NCBI RefSeq assembly: GCF_024124905.1
Contig: NZ_JAMXST010000005.1
Span: 124,001 to 188,000, forward strand
Length of the DNA stretch: 64,000 nucleotides
Direction of reading: 5' to 3'
Source of the DNA: Cellulosimicrobium cellulans
GTDB taxonomy: Bacteria; Actinomycetota; Actinomycetes; Actinomycetales; Cellulomonadaceae
The notes under the pieces: generated by a model
What the model saw: only the letters and a program-made list of their open reading frames with translations
Databases searched by the model: none
What the model was told of the DNA's origin: nothing
Shown: piece by piece, positions 35,268 through 43,684 of the stretch
How positions within the stretch are numbered: the stretch's first letter is position 1
Layout: every line of letters begins with the position of its first letter
Made by a program: the position numbers and the translations under genes

Positions 35268-37108
35268 GCGACACCTCCGACAGGTCCGGACGACGAGTCC
35301 CCGCCACGGCGCGCCCGCCGCCTCCCGGCCCGCGTCCCGACGCCGACCGTCACCTCCACGCCGAGCCGCGCCGACAACGCCTCGTCGACGACGGCCGCGG
35401 CCGCTCCGTCCCGCGGCCGGACCAAACGCCCTCCGTCCCGAGCCGCCAGGCGCGTCGACCGCGACTCTCGGAGGGCCGTCACGACGAACGCGCCGAGGAT
35501 CAGCGTGTTGGTGACGTTCCAGGCGAGCGCGAGGCTCGGCATCGGGTCGCCCCACTCCTTCCAGGCCCCGACCACCGACGTCACGAGCAGGAACGCGAAG
35601 AACAGCACCTGCGGGATCATGTAGTTGAACGGCGACGTGACCTTCCCCTTGCTGCCGGTCACGTGCCACGCCTGCTCCTTGCCGGTCAGCGCGTTCCACA
35701 GGGCCGTGGTGTAGATGGGGAACGACACGGACGCGAGCATGAGCACCTCCCACCGGAACGACCCGAGCGTGAAGAACGCGATGGCGATCTGGAGCACGTA
35801 GAAGCCCGCGTAGTAGAGCAGCCACGTGCCCCACGAGATGGTGAGGTTCATGGGCGTGAGGTCGAGGTAGACCTGCAGCGGCGGCACGAGCAGCAGCACG
35901 AGCGGCGCGATGCCCGCGAGGTAGTGCGTCGCGGTGACGGTGTACTGGAGCCGCTGGTCGAGCGTGAGGGTGCGGCGCGGGCTGAGCGGGTTGTGCTGGA
36001 GCAGGATCTCGAACCCGCCGGTCGCCCAGCGCAGCTGCTGCTTGGTGTACGCCTCGACGGTCTCCGGGGTGTCGCCGACCGCGAGCGTCGTGGGGATGTA
36101 GATCGTGCGCCACCCGCGCTCGTGGAGCATGAGCGACGTCCACACGTCCTCGGACTTGGAGTCGGTGTGCATGCCGCCGATGTCGTCGATCGCGGCGCGG
36201 CGGAAGATCACGTTGGTCCCGACGCAGAACGCGGCGTTGAAGCGGTTGCGGCCAGGCTGCACGAACCGGTAGAAGACGGCCTGCATGTACCCGGCGCCGC
36301 GCGAGATGAGGTTGTCGAGGTTGCCGTAGGTCTGCGGCGTCTGGACGAACGCGACGTCGTCCTTGACGAAGAACGGCACGGTCTCCACGAGGAGCTCCGG
36401 CCTGGCGACGAAGTCGGCGTCGAGGATGACGAAGAAGTCGCCCTTGGCGATGGCGAGCGCGTGGTTGACGTTGCCGGCCTTCGCGCCGTTGCTCGACAGC
36501 CGTCGCACGTAGCGCGCCCCGAGCTGGGCGGCGAGGTCGCGGACGTCGTCGGACCGGCCGTCGTCGAGCACCCACGTGCGGTGGGTGCCGCGGACCGCGA
36601 GGGCAGCGCGCACCGTGCGCGCGATGGTGTCGAGGTCCTCGCCGTAGGTCGTGATGAGGACGTCGACCGTGACGGGACGGTCGTGGAGGTACAGGTTCCA
36701 GCGCGTCGGGTCGTCCTCGGCGCCGTCGCGGATGATCTCGGGGACGTCGAACAGGCGGTCCTTCGCGTGGTGGAACGAGAACCCGCGCGGGTCGTGCCCG
36801 CTCGACAGGACGGTCCACATCGCCAGCAGCGCCTGGGCGACGAGCACCGACTCGGCCGTGATGACCATGACGTACGGCAGCGCGTCGCCGCGGTTGGCCG
36901 GGTTGAGCAGGAACACCGCGTACGCGACGACGCCGAGCGTCGCCAGCAGCATGATCATGACGAGCGACGGCGAGCGCGCGGCGGAGTTCTCGTCGCGCGG
37001 CGGGCCGGTCGGGCGGTCGACGTCGGCGCTCGGGCCGAACGTCGCGGGCCGCACGTGCTGCGTACGGCGCGGGGTGACGACCAGGCGGTCGAACTCGGAG
37101 ACGGGCAT
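35264..37108 (-). CDS. GT2 processive glycosyltransferase (cellulose/curdlan synthase-like)
   Basis: 614 residues from ATG 37108 with GGAGGT eight bases ahead. Two membrane helices (about 50-70 and 80-105) precede the GT-A domain. It has the processive-synthase residues: first Asp in LITTYGEDLDTI, VLDDGRSDD, DxD in VILDADF, TDSKSEDVWTSLML, and QxxRW in TKQQLRWATGGFE. Several C-terminal helices and a basic Arg-rich tail follow. No PilZ domain is present, unlike BcsA, so direct c-di-GMP control is not expected. Curdlan synthase CrdS shares this layout. The product cannot be read from sequence, but the linked GH81 points to beta-1,3-glucan. Confidence 0.88.
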   Translation of the reverse strand: MPVSEFDRLVVTPRRTQHVRPATFGPSADVDRPTGPPRDENSAARSPSLVMIMLLATLGVVAYAVFLLNPANRGDALPYVMVITAESVLVAQALLAMWTVLSSGHDPRGFSFHHAKDRLFDVPEIIRDGAEDDPTRWNLYLHDRPVTVDVLITTYGEDLDTIARTVRAALAVRGTHRTWVLDDGRSDDVRDLAAQLGARYVRRLSSNGAKAGNVNHALAIAKGDFFVILDADFVARPELLVETVPFFVKDDVAFVQTPQTYGNLDNLISRGAGYMQAVFYRFVQPGRNRFNAAFCVGTNVIFRRAAIDDIGGMHTDSKSEDVWTSLMLHERGWRTIYIPTTLAVGDTPETVEAYTKQQLRWATGGFEILLQHNPLSPRRTLTLDQRLQYTVTATHYLAGIAPLVLLLVPPLQVYLDLTPMNLTISWGTWLLYYAGFYVLQIAIAFFTLGSFRWEVLMLASVSFPIYTTALWNALTGKEQAWHVTGSKGKVTSPFNYMIPQVLFFAFLLVTSVVGAWKEWGDPMPSLALAWNVTNTLILGAFVVTALRESRSTRLAARDGGRLVRPRDGAAAAVVDEALSARLGVEVTVGVGTRAGRRRARRGGDSSSGPVGGVA

Positions 37109-37322
37109 CGCAGACCTCCGGCTCTCGACGGGGCCCCGGGAATCCTCCGGGGGGCGCGGTCGGGCCGACGGCGGACGACGGCGGGCGGACCCGCCGGGTC
37201 GTCGAGAGCCCGGGTGCGGCGACGTCGTCGGCGTCGTGACGTGGTGCGTGTCGTGCCGTGGTGCGGTGCCGTGCGGGACGTGCGGTGCGGCCGAGCCGGT
37301 CGAGCGCGGGCCGAGACGGGTC

Positions 37323-37392
37323 GAGGTGGCCCGCACCAGCGGGCCACCTCGTCGTCTGCGCCGAACGTAGCGGTGCCGGGCGGGCTTGTCAC
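37323..37392 (-). promoter_or_regulatory. Promoter and 5' hairpin of the GT2 operon
   Basis: On the minus strand GTGACA (37392-37387) and TACGTT (37369-37364) are separated by 17 bases, a good sigma-70-type match. The transcript would begin near 37357 and meet at once a perfect 12-bp hairpin GAGGTGGCCCGC / GCGGGCCACCTC (37323-37350). About 250 untranslated bases remain before the GT2 start. Confidence 0.55.
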
Positions 37393-37749
37393 GGGTCGTG
37401 CGGGGTGACGCGACGGCCTCTCTTCCGCCCCAGGTCAGATGTGAACGGGCCGGGCCGCGGGCGGCGCCACGTCGTCGAGGTGGGCCGGATCGTTGGTGCG
37501 GTGCCGTTCCCGACCCGGTCGGAAGCCGTCGTCCGCGACCGGGTGAGCGCTCACCCGGCGGCGACCCGCACGAGCCGGAAACGAGTCGTTCACGGGCGGA
37601 AACGGAGAATTCACGGCGCCGGCGCGCCGGGCGTCCGACGGGTGGACGCCTGCGGCGGGCGGACGGCACCGGCCGCGGTCGCGGTCGCGGTCGCGGTCGA
37701 CGATGCCCACGTCGCGACGAGCCTGTCGTCGCGACGCGGGCACGGACGG
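37393..37749. other. Gene-free stretch upstream of the GT2 operon promoter
   Basis: No credible gene. It contains four tandem GCGGTC hexamers (37675-37698), which read as Arg-Asp repeats in one frame, and otherwise G/C-skewed low-complexity DNA. The small frames here have no start signals or family character. Confidence 0.5.
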
Positions 37750-38682
37750 TCAGGGCAGCTGCGGCACGACCTCAGACGCGATGAGGTCGAGGTGGTCGAG
37801 GTCGTGCAGGTCGAGCACCTGGAGGTAGAAGCGCGTCGCGCCCTGCTCGGCCGCGGCGGCGATCTTGTCCGCGACCTCGGAGACCGTCCCGGCCAGGCCG
37901 TTGCGGCGCACCTCGTCGGGCTCGCGCCCGATCGCGTCGGCCCGACGGCGGAACTCCGCCTCGTCCTTGCCCACCGCGACGACGAACGCCGCCGAGTACA
38001 CGAGCGAGTCGGGGTCACGGTCGGCGTCGAGGCACGCGGCGCGCACGTTCTCGAACCGGTCGGGCAGGACGCCCGGGTCGGGGAACGCCGCGTTGAACTC
38101 GCTCGCGTACCGGGCCGCGAGCGCCGGGGTGCGCCGGGGACCGTGGCCGCCGACGATCACCGGGACGCGCTCCTGCGCGGGCTTCGGCAGGGCCGGGGAG
38201 TCCGTGAGCGTGTAGTGCTCGCCGCTGAACGAGAACGTCTCCCCGACCGGCGTCTCCCACAGCCCGGTGATCACCGCGAGCTGCTCCTCGAGGATCCCGA
38301 ACCGCTTCTCCGGGAACGGGATGCCGTACGCCTCGTGCTCGCGCGCGAACCAGCCCGCGCCGAGCCCGAGCTCCACGCGACCGCCCGACATCTGGTCGAC
38401 CTGCGCGACCTGGATCGCCAGCACGCCCGGGTGGCGGAACGTCGCCGACGACACGAGCGTGCCGAGCCGGATGCGGCTCGTCTCGCGGGCCAGGCCGGCG
38501 AGCGTCGTCCACGCGTCGGTCGGGCCGGGCAGCCCGTCGCCGTCGCCCATGACGAGGTAGTGGTCGGAGCGGAAGAAGGCGTCGAACCCGAGGTCCTCGG
38601 TCGCCTTCGCGACCGCGAGGAGGTCGTCGTAGGAGGCGCCCTGCTGGGGCTCGGTGAAGATGCGCAGGTCGATCTGGGTCAT
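37750..38682 (-). CDS. LLM class F420-dependent oxidoreductase
   Basis: 310 residues from ATG 38682 with AGGGTGA ahead; a start 18 bases upstream would lie in that signal. TIM-barrel luciferase-like protein: MTQIDLRIFTEPQQGASYDD, DLGFDAFFRSDHYL, IRLGTLVSSATFRHPGVLA, QVDQMSGGRVELGLGAGWFA and the C-terminal TVSEVADKIAAAAEQGATRF. This is the TIGR03560-like F420 group. The substrate is unknown. A second, distinct LLM protein lies at 39635-40528. Confidence 0.88.
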   Translation of the reverse strand: MTQIDLRIFTEPQQGASYDDLLAVAKATEDLGFDAFFRSDHYLVMGDGDGLPGPTDAWTTLAGLARETSRIRLGTLVSSATFRHPGVLAIQVAQVDQMSGGRVELGLGAGWFAREHEAYGIPFPEKRFGILEEQLAVITGLWETPVGETFSFSGEHYTLTDSPALPKPAQERVPVIVGGHGPRRTPALAARYASEFNAAFPDPGVLPDRFENVRAACLDADRDPDSLVYSAAFVVAVGKDEAEFRRRADAIGREPDEVRRNGLAGTVSEVADKIAAAAEQGATRFYLQVLDLHDLDHLDLIASEVVPQLP

Positions 38683-38737
38683 GCCGTCACCCTGCCACAC
38701 CGGGCGACTGCCCCCGCCCGCAGGAGCCCCCGTCCCG

Positions 38738-38806
38738 CGAGGTAGAACGTCCGGTCGCGAGGTAGAACGCGCCGAGCTCTACCTCGCGACGCGATGTTCT
38801 ACCTCG
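38738..38806. repeat. 20-bp phased repeat array 2 (CGAGGTAGA family, 2 direct + 2 inverted)
   Basis: CGAGGTAGAACG at 38738 and 38758, then the inverse CTCTACCTCG at 38777 and TTCTACCTCG at 38797. Units are 20 bases apart and the two halves face each other. It lies between a gene start (38682) and a gene stop (38829) on the minus strand. Confidence 0.85.
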
Positions 38807-38828
38807 GAGGCACCGGGCGGCGATGCAG

Positions 38829-39128
38829 TCAGTCGGCGAGCGGGACGAGGTCGAGCTCCTGGAACTCCGCGACCTCGGGCACCCAGCGGTCGGCGACGAA
38901 CCCGCGGTGGTCCGGGTGGGCGTCGTACGCGGCGTACGCGGCGTCGTCGTCGAACACCATGGAGAACTGGAACGTCAGCGGGCTCTTGGCGCTCACCTGG
39001 CGCGAGACCGTGAAGTCCCGCACCCCCGGGATCGCGGTGAGCGTGCGGCGCGCGGTGCCGAGGAACTCGGCCTCCTCGGCGCTGCCGGCGGGGTGGACGA
39101 GGCGGAAGGCGACGGTGTGCTGGATCAC
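38829..39128 (-). CDS. Dabb (stress-responsive alpha/beta barrel) protein
   Basis: 99 residues. A single Dabb domain: MIQHTVAFRLVHPAGSAEEA, LTAIPGVRDFTVSRQVSAK, LTFQFSMVFDDDAAYAAYDAH and the typical end HRGFVADRWVPEVAEFQELD. The family forms dimeric ferredoxin-like barrels; known members include plant stress proteins and some polyketide cyclases. No partner gene explains a role here. Confidence 0.88.
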   Translation of the reverse strand: MIQHTVAFRLVHPAGSAEEAEFLGTARRTLTAIPGVRDFTVSRQVSAKSPLTFQFSMVFDDDAAYAAYDAHPDHRGFVADRWVPEVAEFQELDLVPLAD

Positions 39129-39177
39129 ACCGACACCGTAGACGGGGCCCAGGATCGGCGCCCGCTAGTCTCGCGGC

Positions 39178-39624
39178 ATGCGGATCCGCTGGCGCGAGGT
39201 CTCCGGGCACTTCGACGAGAGCGTCGAAGGACGCCTGCCGGACGGATTGGTGCACGGGACGACAGGAGCCGACCCCGCTCTCCTCCTTCTGCGGTACCAG
39301 GCGCTCGGTTGGAGGGTCGAACAGGACGGTCGGCCGATGGATGCCGACGGTCTTCGCCCGACCGAGGACGGGGAGCTCCCAACGCTCGTCGTTCATCCCG
39401 ACGCGACGGTGTCGGTGAACCTGTTCCTGTGGCCCGGAGACGAGATCGCTTTCGACGTCGACGCCCGGGAGATCCATGACCAGGCCACGTTCGACGTCGT
39501 CTGCCGGTTCCTCGTCGAGACGGGCCGCGCGCTCGCCACGGACGTCGACCTCTGCCCCGAGGGAACCACGTCGCCGTTCCTCCGCTACAGCGCAAGGACG
39601 GACAGCCTCGGCCTGTGTCCCTAG
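39178..39624 (+). CDS. Hypothetical protein, 148 residues
   Basis: I do not recognise a family. It starts at ATG 39178, directly after TAGTCT (39165-39170), so it is probably leaderless. It is acidic and soluble with no signal peptide. Notable parts are GHFDESVEGRLPDGLVHG, LLLLRYQALGWRVEQDG, LVVHPDATVSVNLFLWPGDE and FDVVCRFLVETGRAL. The alpha/beta pattern resembles small immunity-type or SMI1-like proteins, but this is a guess. Its codons are slightly less GC-rich at third positions than those of its neighbours. The next gene follows after 10 bases. Confidence 0.65.
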   Translation: MRIRWREVSGHFDESVEGRLPDGLVHGTTGADPALLLLRYQALGWRVEQDGRPMDADGLRPTEDGELPTLVVHPDATVSVNLFLWPGDEIAFDVDAREIHDQATFDVVCRFLVETGRALATDVDLCPEGTTSPFLRYSARTDSLGLCP

Positions 39625-39634
39625 GCTGGCGACC

Positions 39635-40528
39635 ATGCGCGTGAGCACCGTGATCCTGCCGATCTACCCGTGGAGTGAGGGCCGCGACGTGTGGCGCGAG
39701 GCCGACGACCTCGGGTTCCACGCCGCCTACACGTACGACCACCTGTCGTGGCGGACCTTCCGCGACGGGCCGTGGTTCGGCGCCGTCCCGACGCTCGCCG
39801 CCGCGGCGGGCACGACGGAGCGGGTACGCCTGGGCACGCTCGTGTCGTCGCCGAACTTCCGTGAGCCGGTGACGTTCGCGAAGGACGTCATGACGCTGGA
39901 CGACCTGTCGGGCGGCCGGATCACGGTCGGTCTCGGCGCGGGCACGACCGGCTTCGACGCGGCGGTGCTCGGCGGTGAGCCGTGGTCCGCGCGCGAGCGG
40001 GCGGACCGCCTGCGCGACTTCACGGTCCTGCTGGACCGGCTGCTCACCGAGCCCGCCGTCACGCACGACGAGGGCCACTACCGCGCGCACGAGGCGCGGA
40101 CCATCCCCGGTCCGGTGCAGTCCCCGCGCGTGCCGTTCGCCATCGCCGCGACCGGCCCGCGCGGCCTGCGGCTCGCCGCGCGCTACGGCCAGGCGTGGGT
40201 GACGACGGGCGACGGCCGCCTGGGCGACGACGCGACCCCGGCGCAGTCCCGCGCGGCGGTCCGCGACCAGGTGGAGCGGCTGGAGGCCGCGTGCGCCGAC
40301 GCCGGTCGCGACGCGGCGTCGGTCGAGCGGATCCTGCTCACCGGCTTCACGCCCGACCCCGCGCTCGCGTCGGTCGACGCGTTCGTCGAGACCGCGCGCG
40401 GGTACGCGGAGGCGGGGATCACGGAGATCGTCGTCCACCGGCCGATCCCCGGCACGCAGTTCGCCGCCGACCAGCGCGTCTTCGAGCAGATCGCGACCGA
40501 CGGAGCGGCCCAGGTCGCCGGTCTCTGA
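39635..40528 (+). CDS. LLM class F420-dependent oxidoreductase
   Basis: 297 residues from ATG 39635; TAGGCT (39622-39627) lies eight bases ahead, which suggests a leaderless transcript. Luciferase-like TIM barrel: MRVSTVILPIYPWSEGRDVW, GFHAAYTYDHLSWR, VRLGTLVSSPNFREPVTFAK, LDDLSGGRITVGLGAGTTGF and AIAATGPRGLRLAARYGQ. It probably reduces or oxidises a small molecule with cofactor F420; the compound is unknown. It is not close in sequence to the LLM protein at 37750-38682 beyond the shared motifs. Confidence 0.87.
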   Translation: MRVSTVILPIYPWSEGRDVWREADDLGFHAAYTYDHLSWRTFRDGPWFGAVPTLAAAAGTTERVRLGTLVSSPNFREPVTFAKDVMTLDDLSGGRITVGLGAGTTGFDAAVLGGEPWSARERADRLRDFTVLLDRLLTEPAVTHDEGHYRAHEARTIPGPVQSPRVPFAIAATGPRGLRLAARYGQAWVTTGDGRLGDDATPAQSRAAVRDQVERLEAACADAGRDAASVERILLTGFTPDPALASVDAFVETARGYAEAGITEIVVHRPIPGTQFAADQRVFEQIATDGAAQVAGL

Positions 40529-40700
40529 CCGTTCGGATCCCGCCCCGGAGGCGAGCCACCGCCGTCGGCCACGGCGCCGCGGTGACGGTGGTTCGCGGCC
40601 GGAGGGAACCTCGCCGGCCTCTGCTGCGTGAAAGAGGTGGGGCTGCTGTGACACAGGTCCGTACGGAGGGGCTCACGGGTCCGTGACGCGAGGAGGCGAC

Positions 40701-40901
40701 ATGCGCAAGGCACCGGCGGGGTGGTACCCGGACGCACCGGGGTCGGGCAGCGAGCGCTGGTACGACGGCGCGGTGTGGACCGACCGCACCCGGACCCGCC
40801 GCGCGGCGGAGGACGCTGGGCTGTGGCGGCGCGTCCTCGTCGTCGGGGCGGTCGTCGTGGTCGTCGTCGCGGCGCCGCTCCTGCTCGCCGTGCTCGACTG
40901 A
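40701..40901 (+). CDS. Small DUF2510 membrane protein
   Basis: 66 residues from ATG 40701, with GAGGAGG eight bases ahead; the GTG at 40683 is before that signal and is not used. The N-terminal DUF2510 motif AGWYPDAPGSGSERWYDGAVWT is followed by one membrane helix of Val and Ala near the C-terminus (VLVVGAVVVVVVAAPLLLAV). DUF2510 is a short surface-type domain of actinobacterial membrane proteins of unknown role. The 170 bases upstream show nothing beyond the Shine-Dalgarno. Confidence 0.8.
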   Translation: MRKAPAGWYPDAPGSGSERWYDGAVWTDRTRTRRAAEDAGLWRRVLVVGAVVVVVVAAPLLLAVLD

Positions 40902-40926
40902 GCCACCGCGACCCCGACACGGGCCG

Positions 40927-41526
40927 TCAGCCGAGCGGCCCCAGCACCCGGTACGTGACGTGCGTGACGAGCGACGCGGCGCGCACGGCGACGGTCTCGA
41001 GCGCGAGGGGCGGGACGCCGTCGAGCACGCGGTCCCCGTGCCCGAGGACCTGCGGCACGACGTGCAGCCGGAGCTCGTCGAGGAGCCCGGCCGAGAGCGC
41101 CTGGTTGATGGTCGCGGCGCCGCCGGCGACGGAGACGTCCCGGTCGCCCGCGGCCTCCCGCGCCTGCGCGACGGCGGACTCGATGCCGTCGGTCACGAAG
41201 AAGAACGTCGTCCCGCCCTCCATGACGAGCGGTTCGCGCGGGTGGTGCGTGAGCACGAACACGGGCCCGTGGTACGGCGGCTCCGGACCCCACCACCCGC
41301 GCCAGTCGAGGTCCCACTCGCCGCGGCCCGGGGTGAACATGTTGCGGCCCATGACGTACGCACCGGCGGCGAGGATCGCGTCGAGCTCCGCACGGTTCTC
41401 GTCAGCCGTCTCGAACATCCACCGGTGCAGGTCCACGCCCTCGCCGAACGGGTGCTCCACCGTCTGGTCGGGCCGGGACGAGAACCCGTCCACCGACACC
41501 GCCACGTCGCACGTCACGTTCCCCAT
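40927..41526 (-). CDS. Dihydrofolate reductase / RibD C-terminal family protein
   Basis: 199 residues from ATG 41526 with GAGGGCGG ahead. RibD_C fold: VTCDVAVSVDGFSSRPDQ, MGRNMFTPGRGEWD, PVFVLTHHPREPLVMEGG, VSVAGGAATINQALSAGLLDEL and LHVVPQVLGHGDRVLDG. The last two are the NADPH-binding and barrel motifs of this family. True folate activity is unlikely; members are NADPH reductases of unknown substrate, often annotated as DHFR-like. It lies in a convergent pair with the DUF2510 gene and follows the ABC exporter by about 100 bases on the same strand. Confidence 0.88.
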   Translation of the reverse strand: MGNVTCDVAVSVDGFSSRPDQTVEHPFGEGVDLHRWMFETADENRAELDAILAAGAYVMGRNMFTPGRGEWDLDWRGWWGPEPPYHGPVFVLTHHPREPLVMEGGTTFFFVTDGIESAVAQAREAAGDRDVSVAGGAATINQALSAGLLDELRLHVVPQVLGHGDRVLDGVPPLALETVAVRAASLVTHVTYRVLGPLG

Positions 41527-41625
41527 GCCGCCCTCACCCTCCGCGGTCGGCACGAGCCGCGACCGCCGTCGTCCACACCTGACGCCACCTCCGACCGCGC
41601 GCGCACCCGGAACTCATCGCACCCG

Positions 41626-43545
41626 CTATCTCGACGTGGCGGCCTCCTCGGTCGCGATGCGCAGGGCGGCGACGAGCTCGCGGTAGAGCTCGTCGGTCGC
41701 GAGGAGCTCGGCGTGCGTCCCGCGGGCGCGGACGCGTCCGTCCTCCATGACGAGGATGAGGTCGGCGTCGATCACGGTCGACAGGCGGTGCGCGATCGTC
41801 ACGACGGCGCGGTCGCGCGCGAGGTCCTCGATGACGGCGTGCACGGCGGCCTCGGTGAGCCCGTCGACCTGCGCCGTCGCCTCGTCGAGCAGCAGGACGT
41901 CGGGCGCGTGCAGGACGGCGCGCGCGAGGGCGACGCGCTGCCGCTCGCCGCCCGAGACGGTCGTCCCGACGAGGGACGTGTCGAGGCCCTCGGCGAGCGA
42001 GCGCACCTTGGCCTCGAGCCGGACCTTCGCGAGCGCGGCCCACATGGCCTCGTCGGTCGCACCGGGGTCGGAGAGGAGGAGGTTCTCGCGGATCGTCCCC
42101 GGCACGACGGGCGTCTCCTGCTCGACGTACGCGAAGCGGCGCCGGACGTCGTCGAACGTGAGGTCGTCGTAGGGCACGCCGTCGAGGAGGATCTGCCCGG
42201 ACTCGGGCTGGAGGAACCGCAGCAGCAGGGAGAACGTCGTGGTCTTGCCCGCGCCCGACGGCCCGACGATCGCGACCTGCCCCCGGTGGGGCACGTCGAG
42301 GTCGAGGTCGCTGACGACGGGCTCGCCGCCGGGCAGGTAGCGCGCCGTGACGCCCCGCAGGGAGAGGCGCGGCGTCCCGGCAGCGGTCCCGTCCGTGCCC
42401 GACGTCGCGCCCGCCACGGCCTCCCGAGTCGCCTCCGCAGCGGCCGGGTCCAGCGCCGCCGCGCCCGCCCGGGCCGGCCGAGCGACGTCGTCGTCCTCCT
42501 CCGGCTCGATCGACTGGACCTCGCTGATGCGTCCCGCGGCGGCGATGCCGGCCTGGAGCTGCGTGACGTTCATGGTGAGGCCGGTGACGGGCTCGACGAT
42601 CTGGAACGCGTAGAGGAGGAACGCGACGAGGCTCGACACCGCGAGCAGCCCCTCGTCGACGCGCCACGCGCCGAGCGCGAGGATGACGATGATCGCGAGC
42701 TGGATCCCGCCGCCCGCGATGGTCCACGCGACCGCCTCGGTCCGCACGGCCCGGACGCTGTGCCGCGCGGACGCCTGCGCGTCGTCGAGCACCCGCTCGA
42801 TCTGGCGCCCCTCGGCGCGGCTGGCCTTGATGGTGCGGATCGCGCGGAGGCCGCCCTCGAGCGTGCCGCCGAGGCTGCCGAGCGACTCCTGCGCCTTCTC
42901 CTGCGCCTTCGCGATCCTCGGCATGAGCGCGCCGACGAGCACCGCGATGACGACGATCGCGCCGAGCGTCGTGCCGAGCAGCACGATGTCGAGCACGCCC
43001 ATGAGGACGATCGTCCCGACGAGGGACACGGCGAAGTTGACGAGGTTGACGATGCTCGACGACGCGGCCTCCCGCAGCAGCACGGTGTCGGACGTGACGC
43101 GCGTGACGAGCTCCCCGGTCGGGCGCCCGGTGAGCGCACCGATCCGCGCGCGGAAGTAGCGCCGGACCATGGACGACCGCGCGTCGAGCACGACCCGCTC
43201 GGCGAGCGTGCCGAGCAGGATCCACTGCCACAGCCCGAGCACGAGGCCCACGACGAGCAGCCCGACGAGCGTGAGGACGGCCGGGGTCAGCGACTCCCCC
43301 GTCCCGAGGGTGTCGAGCACCCACTTGGTGACCATCGGCGTCGCGAGCGCCGCGGCGGTGGTGCCCAGCCCCAGGACGAGGCCGAGCAGGAGCGTGCGGC
43401 GATGCGGTCGGACGAACTCCCCGAGCACCTTGAGCCGCGGGAGGAACGGGCCGGTGGGCGTGTCGGGCGTGTCGGGCGTGGCGGGCGTGGCGGGCGTCGT
43501 GGTCGGCGAGCCGGTGGCGTCAGTCGTGGGCATGGCGTCAACCAT
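41626..43545 (-). CDS. ABC exporter with fused membrane and ATPase domains
   Basis: 639 residues from ATG 43545, with GAGAGGA eight bases ahead. Six membrane helices (about 45-330, with the long coupling loops of type-1 exporters, for example GRPTGELVTRVTSDTVLLRE), then an Ala/Glu-rich linker, then the ATPase with Walker A GPSGAGKTTT, signature VSGGERQRVALARA, Walker B VLLLDEATAQVD and switch TIAHRLST. It should work as a homodimer exporting drugs or lipids. The divergent TetR gene and operators suggest induction by its substrate. Confidence 0.92.
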   Translation of the reverse strand: MVDAMPTTDATGSPTTTPATPATPDTPDTPTGPFLPRLKVLGEFVRPHRRTLLLGLVLGLGTTAAALATPMVTKWVLDTLGTGESLTPAVLTLVGLLVVGLVLGLWQWILLGTLAERVVLDARSSMVRRYFRARIGALTGRPTGELVTRVTSDTVLLREAASSSIVNLVNFAVSLVGTIVLMGVLDIVLLGTTLGAIVVIAVLVGALMPRIAKAQEKAQESLGSLGGTLEGGLRAIRTIKASRAEGRQIERVLDDAQASARHSVRAVRTEAVAWTIAGGGIQLAIIVILALGAWRVDEGLLAVSSLVAFLLYAFQIVEPVTGLTMNVTQLQAGIAAAGRISEVQSIEPEEDDDVARPARAGAAALDPAAAEATREAVAGATSGTDGTAAGTPRLSLRGVTARYLPGGEPVVSDLDLDVPHRGQVAIVGPSGAGKTTTFSLLLRFLQPESGQILLDGVPYDDLTFDDVRRRFAYVEQETPVVPGTIRENLLLSDPGATDEAMWAALAKVRLEAKVRSLAEGLDTSLVGTTVSGGERQRVALARAVLHAPDVLLLDEATAQVDGLTEAAVHAVIEDLARDRAVVTIAHRLSTVIDADLILVMEDGRVRARGTHAELLATDELYRELVAALRIATEEAATSR

Positions 43546-43580
43546 GGTTGACATCCTCTCTCGTGTCAACTGTGGTTGAC
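43537..43580. promoter_or_regulatory. Two GTCAAC-N4-GTTGAC palindromes at the ABC exporter start
   Basis: GTCAACCATGGTTGAC (43537-43552) covers the ATG of the exporter gene and GTCAACTGTGGTTGAC (43565-43580) lies 28 bases upstream. Both have perfect six-base arms. They are likely operators of the exporter, probably for the divergent TetR or another dimeric repressor. Confidence 0.75.
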
Positions 43581-43617
43581 GCGGGCGGAACAGAGCAGCG
43601 GAACGGGCGTGACCACT

Positions 43618-43639
43618 AGTGGAACATTCCTGTTCCACT
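43618..43639. promoter_or_regulatory. AGTGGAACA-N4-TGTTCCACT palindrome before the TetR gene
   Basis: Perfect 9-base arms with a 4-base spacer, followed by a further half site TGTTCCACT at 43652-43660. It lies 46 bases upstream of the TetR start, on the regulator side of the divergent promoter region, and its sequence is unlike that of the two GTCAAC palindromes. Confidence 0.75.
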
Positions 43640-43684
43640 CGTGGCAAGAGGTGTTCCACTGCGCGGAGGGCTATCGTGGGCCGC

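Noticed and set aside
37435-37743. 102-codon minus-strand frame upstream of the GT2 operon
   Set aside because: Composition is dominated by an Asp-Arg repeat from GCGGTC hexamers. No Shine-Dalgarno or family features.
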